From NCBI RefSeq assembly GCF_026914185.1, contig NC_070561.1, positions 7,998,001 to 8,062,000 on the forward strand: a DNA stretch of 64,000 nucleotides, given 5' to 3'. The notes beneath the pieces were generated by a model, which saw only the letters and a program-made list of their open reading frames with translations, did no database searches and was not told the DNA's origin. A program made the position numbers and the translations under genes. This stretch comes from Puccinia triticina (Eukaryota > Basidiomycota > Pucciniomycetes > Pucciniales > Pucciniaceae). Positions 37,521 through 48,479 of the stretch are shown here, piece after piece (position 1 is the first letter of the stretch; each line of letters starts with the position of its first letter).

Positions 37521-38015
37521 TCAAGATTCTATTTGTACAATCAGCTCTTCCAAGTCTCTTGGTACCAGTATGATCACCTGATCCCAGCCTCTCTGTCCAT
37601 CTTGTATCCCTCTTGATAAGGCATCCACTCTGTTCTCCGCTGAGGTAACATGTTTGGCCACAAGGTCTATCTGATGTTCTATTAAAATCTTCTGTATTAT
37701 TTTCCACCCCGTGTTAACAAACGTGTCACTTGATTTCCTCTTCTGAATTACTGACTTGGTTGTGGAGTTGTCCATCCATACAATGAAGGATTTGCTCTTT
37801 TTTGCTCCAATCTTGATCAGCACCAGCAGGCCAAGCCATACCGTGATCACCTCTAAGCAATATATTCTTTCTTTTTCCGTCTTCTCTGTTAATCCTTCTT
37901 CTAGTTTCTCTACTGACCGGAGGCGGAGTTGGGCCCACTTGCGGCCTATCAGCACAACTATGCCAAAGCTAGTAGACACATCCCCCACTGTAAGCCCCCT
38001 CCTTTTGTGTCTCAC
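37521..38015 (-). pseudogene. Retroelement RNase H-like fragment
   Basis: A 164-codon frame with FIVWMDNSTTKSVIQK followed by an IDLVAKHVTSAENRVDALSRG segment, the signature of the RNase H domain at the C-terminal end of retrotransposon polymerases (Ty3/Gypsy or DIRS-type). No reverse-transcriptase active site (YxDD) is visible nearby, so this is a truncated copy. Flanking 38020-38300 has a thrice-repeated CTGTCACAATTATCAC and a duplicated CCCTGTAGACTGACACATCT segment, perhaps regulatory or LTR sequence of the element. Confidence 0.65.
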
Positions 38016-38019
38016 AAAG

Positions 38020-38300
38020 CTGTCACAATTATCACAGGGCTGTCACAATTATCACAAAGCTGTCACAATTATCATTGTTAGATTACATAATCCACCGGTA
38101 CTTAGTCTCAGCCTGTTCCTTCCCTAGCTCAGCAGAGATCCCTGTAGACTGACACATCTCTCTGAGCTAGGTAAGCCATTCACCGCTTTCACTTTATCCA
38201 CTATTTCTCTCTTCTCACCAGTTGTATAAAAGAGAGATCCCTGTAGACTGACACATCTCTCTGAGCTAGCTCCCGCTCATCTTGAAATAAAGTCCTTGGT
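38020..38300. repeat. Direct repeats beside the retroelement fragment
   Basis: Three tandem copies of CTGTCACAATTATCACAA-like 21-mers (about 38020-38078), and two copies of a roughly 37-bp block around CCCTGTAGACTGACACATCT (about 38137 and 38238). Possibly LTR or untranslated sequence; orientation is uncertain. Confidence 0.55.
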
Positions 38301-38493
38301 CATAGAATTTGTGCCTTTGTGCCCCTCTTGAGCCACTTCATCAGTGAAGGAGATTCCACTCCTTACACCCACCCACCCAATTTCTGTTGGGTTTGGGTTT
38401 GCTATCAATCTAGTTGAGTTGAAGTTGAGCAGGGTGGATAGCCATTTGTGTAGATCTTCATTAAAATTTTCCGGGACCAGGCGGCTTTTTCTT

Positions 38494-39729
38494 GGGGCAT
38501 GCTAAATGCACCCCAAGTTTTTACTTCATGTACACCAATAAAAAGGGGTACACTACTGGGTACACCAACAAAATTGGGGTATTCTTGATTAAACCCCAAT
38601 CTTCAAGGGGTACCCACCTAGCCACCCCAAAAACATTGGGGTACTTGCATCAAAACTCCAAAAGAGCTTAGATATTGGGGTGCAATCCAATTTACCCCAA
38701 CAGAGATGGTGTACATGAGGGGCGAACCCCAAACACACTTCTGGAGGCGGTCATTGAGGGCAGGTGGACTTGGATTGATGCCTGGCGCAGACCAATTGTT
38801 GGGGAGTTGCTACTCCCACCTCCCCTTGGTGACCGACACATACCGGGCATTGAGAGGTGGACTCTCCTTGGTCGCCGGTCCCTACCAGTCATCGAGGGGA
38901 GTAGCAACTCCTCTCAATGACCGACCCAGACCGGTCATCAAGGGGAGTAGCAACTCCTCTCAATGACCGACCCAGAACGGTCATTGAGGGGAGTATCAAC
39001 TCCTCTCAATGGCCAACCCAGACCAGTCAGCGAGGGGAGTTGCTACTCCCTTCAAAACGGTCATCAGGGGTAGTAGCAACTCCCCTCAATGACCAACGCC
39101 AACCAATCATCAAGGGGAGTTGATACTCCCCTCAATGACTGGTCTCATCGAGGGGAGTAGCAACTCGTCTTGGTAACCAACCCAGACGGATCATGAAGGG
39201 GAGTTGCTACTCCCTTTGATGACTGACAGAGACCAGAAATCAAGGGGAGTTTCAACTCCCCTCAATGATTGATTGGTGTTGGTCATTGAGGGGAGTAGCA
39301 GTCATCAAGGCAAGTTGCTACTCCCCTCAATGATTGGTCGGTGCTGGTCATTGAGGGGAGTTGCTACTCCCACTCCCCTCAATGGTCTGTCCTCTTGGTG
39401 GCAAGCCGCAACCGGTGTGACAAGTTGGGCTGGGTGCCGGATATGTACATCTGGGGTGTGAAGGGGCTCACCCCTATCACAGAGTATCAGATTGGAGTGC
39501 AGGGGGTTTGCACCCCATTATGATGGGGTGTCATGGCCATGTACACCATAGATTTCACTTGTTTTGGGGTACCCTGTGGCTCACCCCAACTTCTATGGGG
39601 TATGAGGTGCTGTACCCCATCTTCACAGGGGTGTGTAAGTGTACACCCCAAGTGGTTTGGGGTACACATCAGCTGTACCCCTTTTTGGTGTCCATGAAGT
39701 AAAAACTTGGGGTGCATTTAGCATGCCCC
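38494..39729. mobile_element. Mutator-type (MULE) non-autonomous element, 1236 bp
   Basis: Long terminal inverted repeats GGGGCATGCTAAATGCACCC continuing through AAGTTTTTACTTCATG at both ends. They are bounded by the perfect 9-bp direct repeat CTTTTTCTT (38485-38493, 39730-39738). A nine-base duplication with G-rich long TIRs is the Mutator signature. The interior has GGGGTACACC-like words and the palindromic array at 38800-39390; no transposase. The MULE transposase remnant at 53000-57458 is not shown to be related. Confidence 0.85.
38800..39390. repeat. Array of GGGAGTTGCTACTCCC palindromes
   Basis: About a dozen imperfect units of roughly 45-50 bp combining a GGGAGTWGCWACTCCY palindrome with a TCAATGACCGACCCAGACCG spacer. 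It is contained within the Mutator-type element. Confidence 0.8.
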
Positions 39730-39739
39730 CTTTTTCTTT

Positions 39740-40423
39740 GGTCATACCACTCTATGAGCCACTTATATAGGCTGAATAGGTAGAAATGGAGCTGCGGTAG
39801 GGTGTATGAGAGGTGAGTGAGTTGGCCAACCAATATCTCAACCCCGCCGTGTTTGAATTGTGCACCAAGTTTGAAGGAGGTTCTGATCTGTTTGATGCAC
39901 TTCTTGAGCTTTTCTTCCAGAAGGCACACTGTCTTGTCAAAACTGTTCCACACAAAGCCCACATATTTCTATTCTGATAGGAGCAGGGCAAACGGTTTAC
40001 TGTATAATGAGGAAGAAAGTAGTAAAGAAGGGGATTTTTGGTGAGAGTAAGAGAGAAAGAGACAAAGTTTTAACAAGAGGCTGAAGAACCACTCCTTATC
40101 CTGCAATCTACCATCTTAGGATCCAGAACCCCAGAACCCCCAGACCCCAGACTCTCTCTTTCTCGCCACAGACTAGACCATAACAGATAACAAAACCATC
40201 TCCATTGTAAACTGTGCCGTGCTCCAAAATCTTGACACTGAAGTAGCCAGTGGAAAAATCACAATATTACCTGAGAGGAATGATGATATAAAAATGACAG
40301 AGAAGCTCAACAGTAAAGGTGTTGAGGAAGCTGTCCAGAAAAGAGAAAGAGTGGTTGGTCACATGAAGAATTCCAACCAGCAACAGCATCATTAATAGTA
40401 TGGATGATTTTTTCACTGAAAAA
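39740..40423. other. Intergenic repeat-derived DNA
   Basis: Around 40100-40190 resembles 3205-3300 (ATCCAGAACCCCAGA and the following text), so the segment is part of a dispersed repeat. No gene was recognised. Confidence 0.4.
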
Positions 40424-40728
40424 TTATGGTGTTCAAAGTTGGTTTGCATAATTTTATGCATGCATAAATCATAAAATCATAAAATCTTTTTTTGCAGGGG
40501 ATATGACTGTCTGATTATGTAATACAAAATTTCCTCATCAAAATATTTTTATGATTTTATGATTTAGGCCGCGTTTGGCAGCGCAATAAATAATTGTGAC
40601 ATCTGCCATTACGACGCTTGGTGTTTGGCATAAACGTCATGATACCGATATATATCTAATGACCAACTGTATCATTACGCTGCCCTTACTACGCTGCAGA
40701 ATTTCACTACGCTGCACTCCAATCAACA

Positions 40729-41892
40729 ATGGACGAAGAACTTGTCGACCCAATTCTGTCAGCTCAACAAATGGACTCTGATTTTTTGAGGACTTTCAGC
40801 CAGCCAGGATCCAACACCCGTGGACAAGGAAATACACGAGGAGGTCGAGGAGGTCGCTTGCCTGGACCCATCCGATCACGTGAGACCAAATCTGTGGATC
40901 CAGACAACGAGACGAGGCCGTCTGGCGCGAACCGCAAAAAGCTTCTCTGGACGGGTCCAATGGAGCTCTTAATGCTTGATCTTTACGTCGAGGAGGTCCA
41001 CCGAGGAAAGCGATCGGACTCCGGTTTTCAAAGCGCTTCTCATCGGCATGTTGCGCAAGCTATCAGAAACGCCTTTCCGGAAGTTGGAAACCTCCTGGAT
41101 TACACCAAAGTAAAATCTAAGCTCAGCCAGTCCTTCAAAAAGGACTATGATGCCTTTACAGCATGTAAAAATGCGAGCGGGTTTGGTTGGGATGAAACTA
41201 ATTGCGAAGTGATAGCCTCGGACGATGTCTGGGAGAAGTTTTTGGAGGTGAGTTATTTCTTATGGTCATGGGCATGTAACAATGAGGCTGACTCTGTTTT
41301 AAAGTCGCACCCACGTGCGCAAAAGTTTCAAGGCAGCCCCTTTCCTGAATATCGCAAGCTGGAGATCATATTTGGGACCTCGGCGGCAACAGGAGATAAT
41401 TCTCGCTTGGTCAGCAATTGTGTTGCGCAACTTCAGGCTCGAGCGGCAGGCATCCTTCCTTCCCCGGATTCTTCTCAGAACCCAAATGACGAGGCACCAA
41501 TCATTGATAACTCACCAAACCCTGCCAAAACTACGAATCGACAGACACCTAGTCCATCGGCATATCTTTATCGCTCTCATACGAAAAAGGATTCAGTAGC
41601 AGTCGCAATCGAGGGTCTTGTTTCCTATCTGGAGGCATCCCGTAAACGAGTTGATTGTATTGAAGAAGTAAGATCATCATCCACAAGTCAACCTCGCCAG
41701 TCACCTACCAATCTCCAACAAGCAATTGCTCTCTATCAGTTGGAGCATGCATCGGAAGCCAGCCAGAACAAATCCTTACAAGCATTCAAAATATTTTGGG
41801 ACGACTTAAGCGCCCAGACCTTCATCAGTATTCACAACAAGGAACTCCGCTCAAGATGGCTCGACCAACAGATGGACGAGATTATCAATTGA
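40729..41892 (+). CDS. Harbinger Myb/SANT-like DNA-binding protein
   Basis: Accessory protein of PIF/Harbinger elements, thought to bind the transposon ends and carry the transposase to the nucleus. It is open from 40729 to 41892. A 57-nt segment at 41248-41304 begins GTGAGT and ends AAAG, looks like an in-frame intron, and its removal joins VWEKFLE to SHPRAQKF, giving 368 residues. The N-terminal region is Arg/Gly-rich. A trihelix Myb-like region spans LLWTGPMELLMLDLYVEEV to VWEKFLE, and is followed by a Ser/Pro-rich linker and a helical C-terminus. Convergent with the transposase gene. Confidence 0.85.
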   Translation: MDEELVDPILSAQQMDSDFLRTFSQPGSNTRGQGNTRGGRGGRLPGPIRSRETKSVDPDNETRPSGANRKKLLWTGPMELLMLDLYVEEVHRGKRSDSGFQSASHRHVAQAIRNAFPEVGNLLDYTKVKSKLSQSFKKDYDAFTACKNASGFGWDETNCEVIASDDVWEKFLEVSYFLWSWACNNEADSVLKSHPRAQKFQGSPFPEYRKLEIIFGTSAATGDNSRLVSNCVAQLQARAAGILPSPDSSQNPNDEAPIIDNSPNPAKTTNRQTPSPSAYLYRSHTKKDSVAVAIEGLVSYLEASRKRVDCIEEVRSSSTSQPRQSPTNLQQAIALYQLEHASEASQNKSLQAFKIFWDDLSAQTFISIHNKELRSRWLDQQMDEIIN

Positions 41893-42013
41893 TTTCAGCA
41901 ATTGTTGTATTTGTGCACACCCATAGCAATCAATACATATGTTTTTTTTTTTTCATTCTAAAAATAAGCAAAAAAAAAAACCAAAAAAGGGATAGCGAAG
42001 TGAGAACACCCAA

Positions 42014-43339
42014 TCAACCAAAACAAGTCTTGAGAGTAGCCTCATACTGTTCCCAGAGCCCTTGAGCAATGGAATCTCTCCAATTTTCACACTCCTCTCG
42101 GTCTTGGAGGTCGCTAAGTTCCTCCTCAGGGATCGCAGATTCAGGTGCTTGATTCCTCATCGCCGAGTTAGATACCTCAAAGACCTCATCCATGTCGCCA
42201 TTTTGGTTGATATTGATGTTATGTATACATGCACAAGCCATCACAATGTTGTATTGTTGCTCCAGTCGATACTTGCTAGCGGTGGTGAGAATCTTGAATC
42301 GCTGCTTCAAGACCCCGAAACTTCGCTCAATGATGTTTCGAAGGCTTGAATGCCGCAGATTAAACAACTCTTCGTGGTTTGCCGGCCTGCACATACAATC
42401 ATCAGCTATGTTTCAAGGCAGGCTCAAATAAAGGAAGAAAAATACCTTTGATTAGCCATTCCTTGCTCTTGCAGATGGTATTGTGTCCCTCGGTATGGTA
42501 CCAAAATTCCCCAATCCAGAGCATACCCTGCATCACCTAGGTAGAAACTACCAGATGGTATTGAGAAATCCTTCAATCGAGCATCCTCCAGTACACGCAA
42601 ATCATGAGCAGTTCCTTCCCATCCCACTTGCAAATATGTGAACTTCATGCTGAAGTCACATACTCCTAATACGTTCTGGGAAAGAAATCCCTTTCGATTT
42701 TGATGAGCCGCAGCTTGCATTGCCGGTACGGAAGCCGGAATGTGCACTCCATCAAGAGCCCCCAAGCATTGATCAAAAAAAGGTGAAAATTTTGGATTTG
42801 ACTTGATGTGACCGTGAGTCTGATTGACCGGAGGACTGCTTATGAATTTTTCAGAAATCACCACAAACAACTCCACAATATGCCTAAAAACTCTTCCATC
42901 CAAAAGAAATAGTATCAGAAAAATGACCAGAAGAACATAATCAACTTCAGGGAAATGGCACTTACCTTGAAATTGTTTCCCCAGAGTGCTGGAAGCAGTC
43001 CTGTGCTTGCCAATTGCTATTATTATGCCCAACAATGTATAAAAAAATGGCTAGTTGCTCCTCAATCATCAGATTCAAGACTGGCTCAACCTCAGACTCC
43101 AACAACTGTTCACTGATGAACAGGAAAGTCGACGCAGGTATTCTAAAGACGGAGACACATCGCCGTGGATTCCCTCCCAGAATTGCAGCTGTATAATCGG
43201 CGCCGGAAAACGGAAGGTCGTTGTACGGAATGGCCCTTTGACGTAACCTCTTCATGGTGGCCAGGATGATCACAAAGATGGTGATAAGTACCATTTCTTC
43301 TGGGTCTTCAAGCGTGTCGAGCTCATCGTAGTTGTCCAA
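42014..43339 (-). CDS. Harbinger DDE transposase
   Basis: Cut-and-paste transposase/nuclease (DDE_Tnp_4 type). Three phase-consistent exons, 42966-43339, 42446-42883 and 42014-42386, give 394 residues. Catalytic positions are visible: Asp in LGALDGVHIPA, Asp in YLGDAGY, and Glu in RNIIERSFGVLKQRF. Both introns are GT-AG (82 and 59 bp). No premature stop or frameshift was found, unlike the other transposase genes in the window. The acidic C-terminal tail (SDLQDREECENWRDSIA) is typical. Confidence 0.92.
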
Positions 43340-43542
43340 GTTACTCGTTGTTTGGTGACTGGAGGGTTAGATTATGACGCTGGTAGACAAACACCAGCGT
43401 CATGAAGGTGTAGTAATATTTGCAGTGTAATAATTGCGCCTTTGCATACACTTTGCATAGGTTATTACGCGCGTCATATAACACTGCCAAACGCGGCCTT
43501 AAGCATGCATAAAATTATGCAAACCAACTTTGAACACCATTA

Positions 43543-44006
43543 TAAATGTCACCCCCCGCCAGCCCCCGCCCCTCTCTGCTCCTCAGACAACACAATTTTG
43601 GAGATGATGTAAAAAAATGTGTGAATGTGTTTCAATTTTGGGAGTTGAACATGTGGGGGGAAGGGTTTCAGTTGTGATGCCAGACTGCCCAGGAAGCGAG
43701 GTACATAGCATTTCTAGTGGCGAGCAGGAAAAGAAACAGGAGCAGTTCTCTACTGTGCTCCGGTGGGACTGGTTTGTCCGCCGTTGAGGCGCATCGTGAT
43801 ATTAGTAACCCTACAGCTGGCCATACCTGTGTTGATTATTGTGTCGCTTGACAGCAGAAGGTGGGGGGCTGACAGGCTGTGGCCTCGTCCAGCTCAAACT
43901 TGTGGTGAGGGTGTTTCGCTCGAGGGGTGTAGTGGAATAAACCGACGTTTTGATTTGGATATCCAACCCACGCCCATCCCCGCCAGGAACAACCCACAAC
44001 AGCACC
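43543..44006. other. Spacer upstream of the MPP6-like gene
   Basis: Presumed promoter. A 100-codon plus frame at 43763-44065 overlaps the predicted first exon in another frame and is unrecognised. Confidence 0.4.
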
Positions 44007-45166
44007 ATGTTGTCCTCGGGCACCGTAAGCACCTTCGCCAGTCATCCTCATCAGCCGCTCGCTGACATCCCACCCTACTAAAAACAGCTGAACCTGAAGT
44101 TTATGCAAAGGAAGCAAAACCCTGCAAGCACGACGACCCCGAAGCCAGACGAAAGAAGCCGACAGACTGCTGGCACTAAGCACGGGCTGAAGAACGAGGG
44201 CCCAGGCTTGCGAGAGCAGACGACGGTTGCAGTCACCCCATCATCGTCGGCGGCGGCGGCGGCAAAGCACGCCCATCACCAGCCTCACCAATCCTCCACC
44301 CCTCCTACCCTCACGATCATCTTCGAAGACTCGCTGATCGGCTTCCCCTGGCTGTCCTGTCGTCGCGCAACATGCGTCCCTTCCGGGTCTACCGATAGTC
44401 ACACCCTGCCTGCTCACATCGGCCGCAAGAGCTATGGCGAATCCAACAAAGCAGTCCAAGTTTTGTCTTCTCACTGTCACTTCATCCTAATCTTCTTTCG
44501 TATGGGCTAACATCTTGGTTTCCCTCCTCCTTGGCCCGCTTCCACGCCGACCGGATACAGAAACTAGACCAAGAGCCTTCAGCGGACTCCCACAAACGGC
44601 CGCTGTCGGACAACTCGCCGGCGCCCGACCGGTCGCGTCCGGAGGCCAAGAAGCCGCGAGCGGATCCGCGGGGCGCGAGCGATTCGCAGCCGCCCGTCGA
44701 GGCCGCGACGGCCAGGGCTCGTGGGAAGCCCACGCATGGATACGAGAGCGACCAGGAAGACAAGAAGCAGGGGCCGAAGAAGAAGAAGAAGAAACAGCAG
44801 CAGCAGCAGCCGCCGCAGGACGGGCCGGAGGAAAGCGCGCCGCGAGGCTTCAAGAAGCCGTTCACCTCGACGACCATCAAGACCAAGCGGAAGACGACCA
44901 TCGACCTTACCGCGGCCTCCAACGAGGGCTCATCCACAACAACGACAACAACAACGACGACGACAACGACAACCAAGCCTCACTCCTCCGCTAAACGGAC
45001 TAAGAACCTCGCCTCGGATTCCGCGTCGCGCCCGCCCCAAGCACCGGAATGCATCGTCATCGATGACGACCAGGATGGCTCCCCTAAGGACTCGCTCGAT
45101 AACGAGGCCGTCAATCGGCAGATCGAGGACATGTTCATGGAAGCCCGGAAAGCTCGGGGCACTTAG
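44007..45166 (+). CDS. Probable MPP6-like nuclear exosome cofactor
   Basis: MPP6/MPHOSPH6 proteins bind the nuclear RNA exosome and help recruit its helicase. The model is three exons (44007-44024, 44088-44459, 44561-45166), 331 residues. The 18-nt first exon plus the second exon give an N-terminus of MLSSGT then LNLKFMQRKQ, matching the family's conserved LxxMKFMQR start. Near the end of exon 2, IGRKSYGESNKAV resembles the family's GRRSFGGFN-type motif. The rest is low complexity: basic Lys run, Gln run, a long Thr run and an acidic IVIDDDQD near the C-terminus. Fungal MPP6 proteins are usually shorter, so the tail is an extension. Without the first splice the frame would meet a stop at 44079-44081. 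Identity rests on two short motifs. Confidence 0.65.
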
Positions 45167-45618
45167 CCTCGCCGTCTCCTTCCTGCTCTCCATGCTCTTC
45201 TGAACTCCTTCGTTTTTTGTTTTTTTTTGTTATCACTTCATCTTTGGCTACATTTTTTTTTGATATCCACTAGAAATCCTATCTGCATCCTTTCGTCTAT
45301 AGCTATATATCCAATCAAGCACAAACAAAAAATAAGTCGATTGACTTTCTATCTATCGCAAGAGACGAAAATGCACAACAAGGTGTTGACACTCCCAAAT
45401 CCAATGTTCCCATGAATGTATAGTAGCAACACAGACATATTAAAATAGGAGCCTTTGAGAAACCAAGTACATATGATTGAAGAAAGTCCTTTGCCTGGGG
45501 ACTCCTTCGGATTGGCTGTGTTACGTAATCGTGATTAGGTCAGCAGGCTGGGTTTCGCCCGATCAGTCTGGCGAAGACCAGCGCCGACCGACGACGACGA
45601 CGACGACACAGACCGACG

Positions 45619-47534
45619 ATGGGCTGGAAACACATCTCACTGGCGACGATCGGCCTATCCGCACGATGGCTGACCAGCCTGTGCGCGACCGACCAGCAGC
45701 TGGTGCTCGACCTGCCCCAATTCACGCTGCCGGCCGAGCCGCCCGCCCGGGTGACGAGCTTCCAGCGGACGGTCGATGTCGCGGGCACGATCACGCGCGA
45801 ACAGCTCATCCTGCGTCTCACCCGGACCCAGAAGGTGACCGCGAAGTGGTACCTGCCCGTCGAGGCCCATCGGGCGGCCAATCTGAGCTCGATGGAGGTC
45901 TACGAGGGCGAGCCTAAGAAGACCGGCGGGCCTGGGAACCGGGGGCTGAAGATCGAGCCTCTGGGCTACGATTCCGAGAAGTGGGTCGGGTCTCGAGTCG
46001 GTAGATATGAAGGAGAGCACTGACTGGCGCTTTTTGTCACTTCCAGAGACATCCACCTCATCGAAGTCGAATGGCCTCACCCAGACAACGACGAGGCTGT
46101 CATCACCATCAACTCCCACTTCCTCGGCATGACCTCTCCTCGACCAAGAAGCTTGGCCCAAGACGAAGGCGCCAAGCAGGGACTGTACTGGGAAGCCGAT
46201 CTCCTGGCCGGCTTCGGCGCTCTCCCCGGAGCGCTGACCGAAGATGCCCAGGTGAAGATCAAGGTCAAGTACGCCGATTTCTACTCATCAAGATGCCACC
46301 CCAAATAATGATTGATCAAACCACTTTCCGATTGTAGAACACCCACCCCGAGAGTCTTCACAAAACATTCGCCGGCTGGCTTCGACATCCAACAACCCAG
46401 CGGCTCGAATCTGCTCACGTTTACCAACAAGATCAGCGCCCCGAAGCTCGCTGAGGAGCCCCAAGTCGCCCATCTGCATTACTTCCAGCCGTTCCCCTTG
46501 GTCGTCATTGGCAATCTGACCAGGCTGGTCGAGGTCAGTCATTGGGGAAACAACGTGGCCATCGAAGACCAGATCCATCTCGAAAACCGGGGGCCCACGT
46601 AGGTGTTTTACATATCCCTCTCTATAAACACTTGGATTGGCGTCCTCTCACAGTCCGCGATTTTGCTTAGGCTGAAAGGATCGTTCTCAAGAGTGGTACA
46701 TCACAATGCTGTCTATGCACGGGCACCGGGAGGAACAGCGCACATCCTGACCGGGCTGACGCTCGAGCTGCCGCAAGGGGCCTCGAGCCCGTACTACATC
46801 GACACGATCGGGAACGTGTCGACGTCCAGGTTCCGGCCATCGATGCCCTCGACGACCAAGCTGCCGGGCCAGGGCCAGCCCAAGTTCAAGAAGCCCAAGG
46901 AGGCCAAGTCCTCCAAGCTCGAGCTCACACCCCGCTACCCGATCGCCGGCGGCTGGAACTACTCCTTCACCGTCGGATACAACCTCGAGGCCGGCAGACT
47001 GCTCAAACAAAACGACCCCGGCCAATATATCTTGAAAGTGCCCTTCTTCACTAACGCCCTCGACGTCCCTATCGACCTGGCTACCCTGAGAGTCAGGCTC
47101 CCCGAGGGCGCCTTGTAAGATCCCCATAGCCTCCCTTTCCTTGGTCGTTCTTCACTGAGAATCTGCTGGTTACTTTTGGTGGGTAGTAATATCCAGGTCT
47201 ACACGCCTTTCGCGGTGACTGAGTTGGTCGACGACTTGATCGATAAGACGTACCTAGATACCTCAGGCCGGCCAACGATTCTGATCAAGAAACTGAGATG
47301 CACGGAGAAACACAGCGAAGACATATACGTGAGTTTTCCTCTTCTTCTTTTATATATTGATAGAAGTGGATTGATTGATGGGAAATCGTGCATCTCTATG
47401 GTTTACAGATTACGTACTTCAGGGCGCCGATGATCAGCTTGCAGAAGCCGTTGGCGATCGCCGGATGGATGATGACTTTGTTCGTAATCGCGGCTGGCGT
47501 CCGGAGATTCGAATGGAAGATCGGCTCCCACTAG
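45619..47534 (+). CDS. OST1: Oligosaccharyltransferase subunit OST1 (ribophorin I)
   Basis: Subunit of the ER oligosaccharyltransferase that N-glycosylates nascent proteins. Six exons (45619-45980, 46047-46268, 46338-46598, 46671-47114, 47187-47328, 47409-47534) give a phase-consistent 518-residue protein. It has an N-terminal hydrophobic signal segment and a large luminal ribophorin I domain with HPDNDEAVITI, LVVIGNLTRLVEVSHWGNN, HNAVYARAPGG and PRYPIAGGWNYSFTVGYN. A transmembrane helix near the C-terminus (LAIAGWMMTLFVIAAGV) follows ISLQKP. The length is near yeast Ost1 and shorter than human RPN1. It lies 450 bp downstream of the MPP6-like gene on the same strand. Confidence 0.95.
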
Positions 47535-48479
47535 CTAGCTTTTCTCTCCAATATCCGCACCCTTCTTGTCTCTCCTATCTTTTTCTGTTTATCTTTTGTT
47601 TGTTTATTTCCCCTTTTTTTTCTTTAGATGGTCATGATTATGCAAAAAGTGAAACAAGATAAGAAAACAACAGCACCTGCAGCCAAAAAAAATAATCATA
47701 CGCCGCTGTCTTTTTCTGGGCTCGATATGGACTGTCCTGGACTGTTGCCGTCCAGACTTTGATAAAGGAAGGCCAGGATGGATATGCGTCAAGCAGCTCG
47801 ATCTACGGTAACAAATCACGACTAGCTACTACTACCTTGATGACAGCGAGACTTGGCGGAATTATTTACCCCGTAGTCCTGCTTGCTGATTAAATATCTG
47901 CCTAGCGGACAACCGGACATTTGCGCGATGACAAGGGCAAAACAACTGATTGAGCTCTGCGGAACAAAACTCTGCAATTGGTACTCTGTCTGGCGGACCA
48001 AGAAAAACATCAGGGCTATATTCACCATGGAGCCCAACCAAAGAGACCACGTGTTCAAGAACCAATGCTGTTCCCTCAGTGTCAAGAAGGTTATTTTCGA
48101 GTATTAAGAACATAAGCCCTAAACCATTGCATGAGTTGATCATGATTCATGTTCAATTAGCCACGAACCCTCGACTCTGTAGGATTTGGCAAACCAATAC
48201 ACATGTGACCACTGAATCAACTTTGAACACCATAAATGCATCAGCGATGTTGGCTTGACACTTGGGTTGGATGGGTCAGACCTATGTTGGTCTGTTGGCC
48301 TATCTGATCTGCACTGTCCAATACAGGGAAGGCAGTTCAGTGCACACCTGGCTTGGACCCCACAGCCAAAGTCAAGTTTTGAAAAATCAAGCGGCGGTGA
48401 ATGAGGACCTGGTTCCTCTTGCACCTTGGCTCAGGTTCGCCTCGGCATCCCTTGACTTCACCGCAAGTACATCTCTTGC
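47535..48479. other. 3' flank of OST1 and unassigned DNA
   Basis: A short relic of the TTGAACACCA terminal motif lies at about 48213-48235. Open frames on both strands (for example 47883-48107) show no recognisable domain. Confidence 0.35.

Larger units (their letters stand above)
40567..43498. mobile_element. Apparently complete autonomous PIF/Harbinger transposon
   Basis: Termini GGCCGCGTTTGGCAG on both ends, with TTA target duplications (40564-40566, 43499-43501). It contains the two genes expected of this superfamily, a Myb/SANT-like protein (+) and a DDE transposase (-), arranged convergently, each with an intact reading frame after splicing. This makes it a candidate active element and a source of transposase for the related MITEs in the window. 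Confidence 0.92.
40427..43539. mobile_element. Older MITE split by the Harbinger insertion
   Basis: Ends TGGTGTTCAAAGTTGGTTTG (left) and the same on the reverse strand at the right, extending through GCATAATTTTATGCATGC. It is flanked by TTA (40424-40426 and 43540-43542). The un-inserted MITE would be about 180 bp. Its ends resemble those of 4317-5404. Confidence 0.7.

Noticed and set aside
41248..41304. Uninterrupted 387-codon reading of the Harbinger Myb-like gene
   Set aside because: The segment has GTGAGT and AAAG borders and a Cys/Trp-rich translation out of keeping with its surroundings, so it is treated as an in-frame intron.
44079..44081. In-frame stop between the start and the rest of the MPP6-like gene
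   Set aside because: It lies within a good intron (GTAAGC at 44025 to AACAG at 44087) whose removal recreates the conserved N-terminus, so it is not a pseudogene lesion.
44482..44976. Antisense frame with a poly-valine run opposite the MPP6-like gene
   Set aside because: Shadow of the Thr-rich low-complexity segment of the sense gene.
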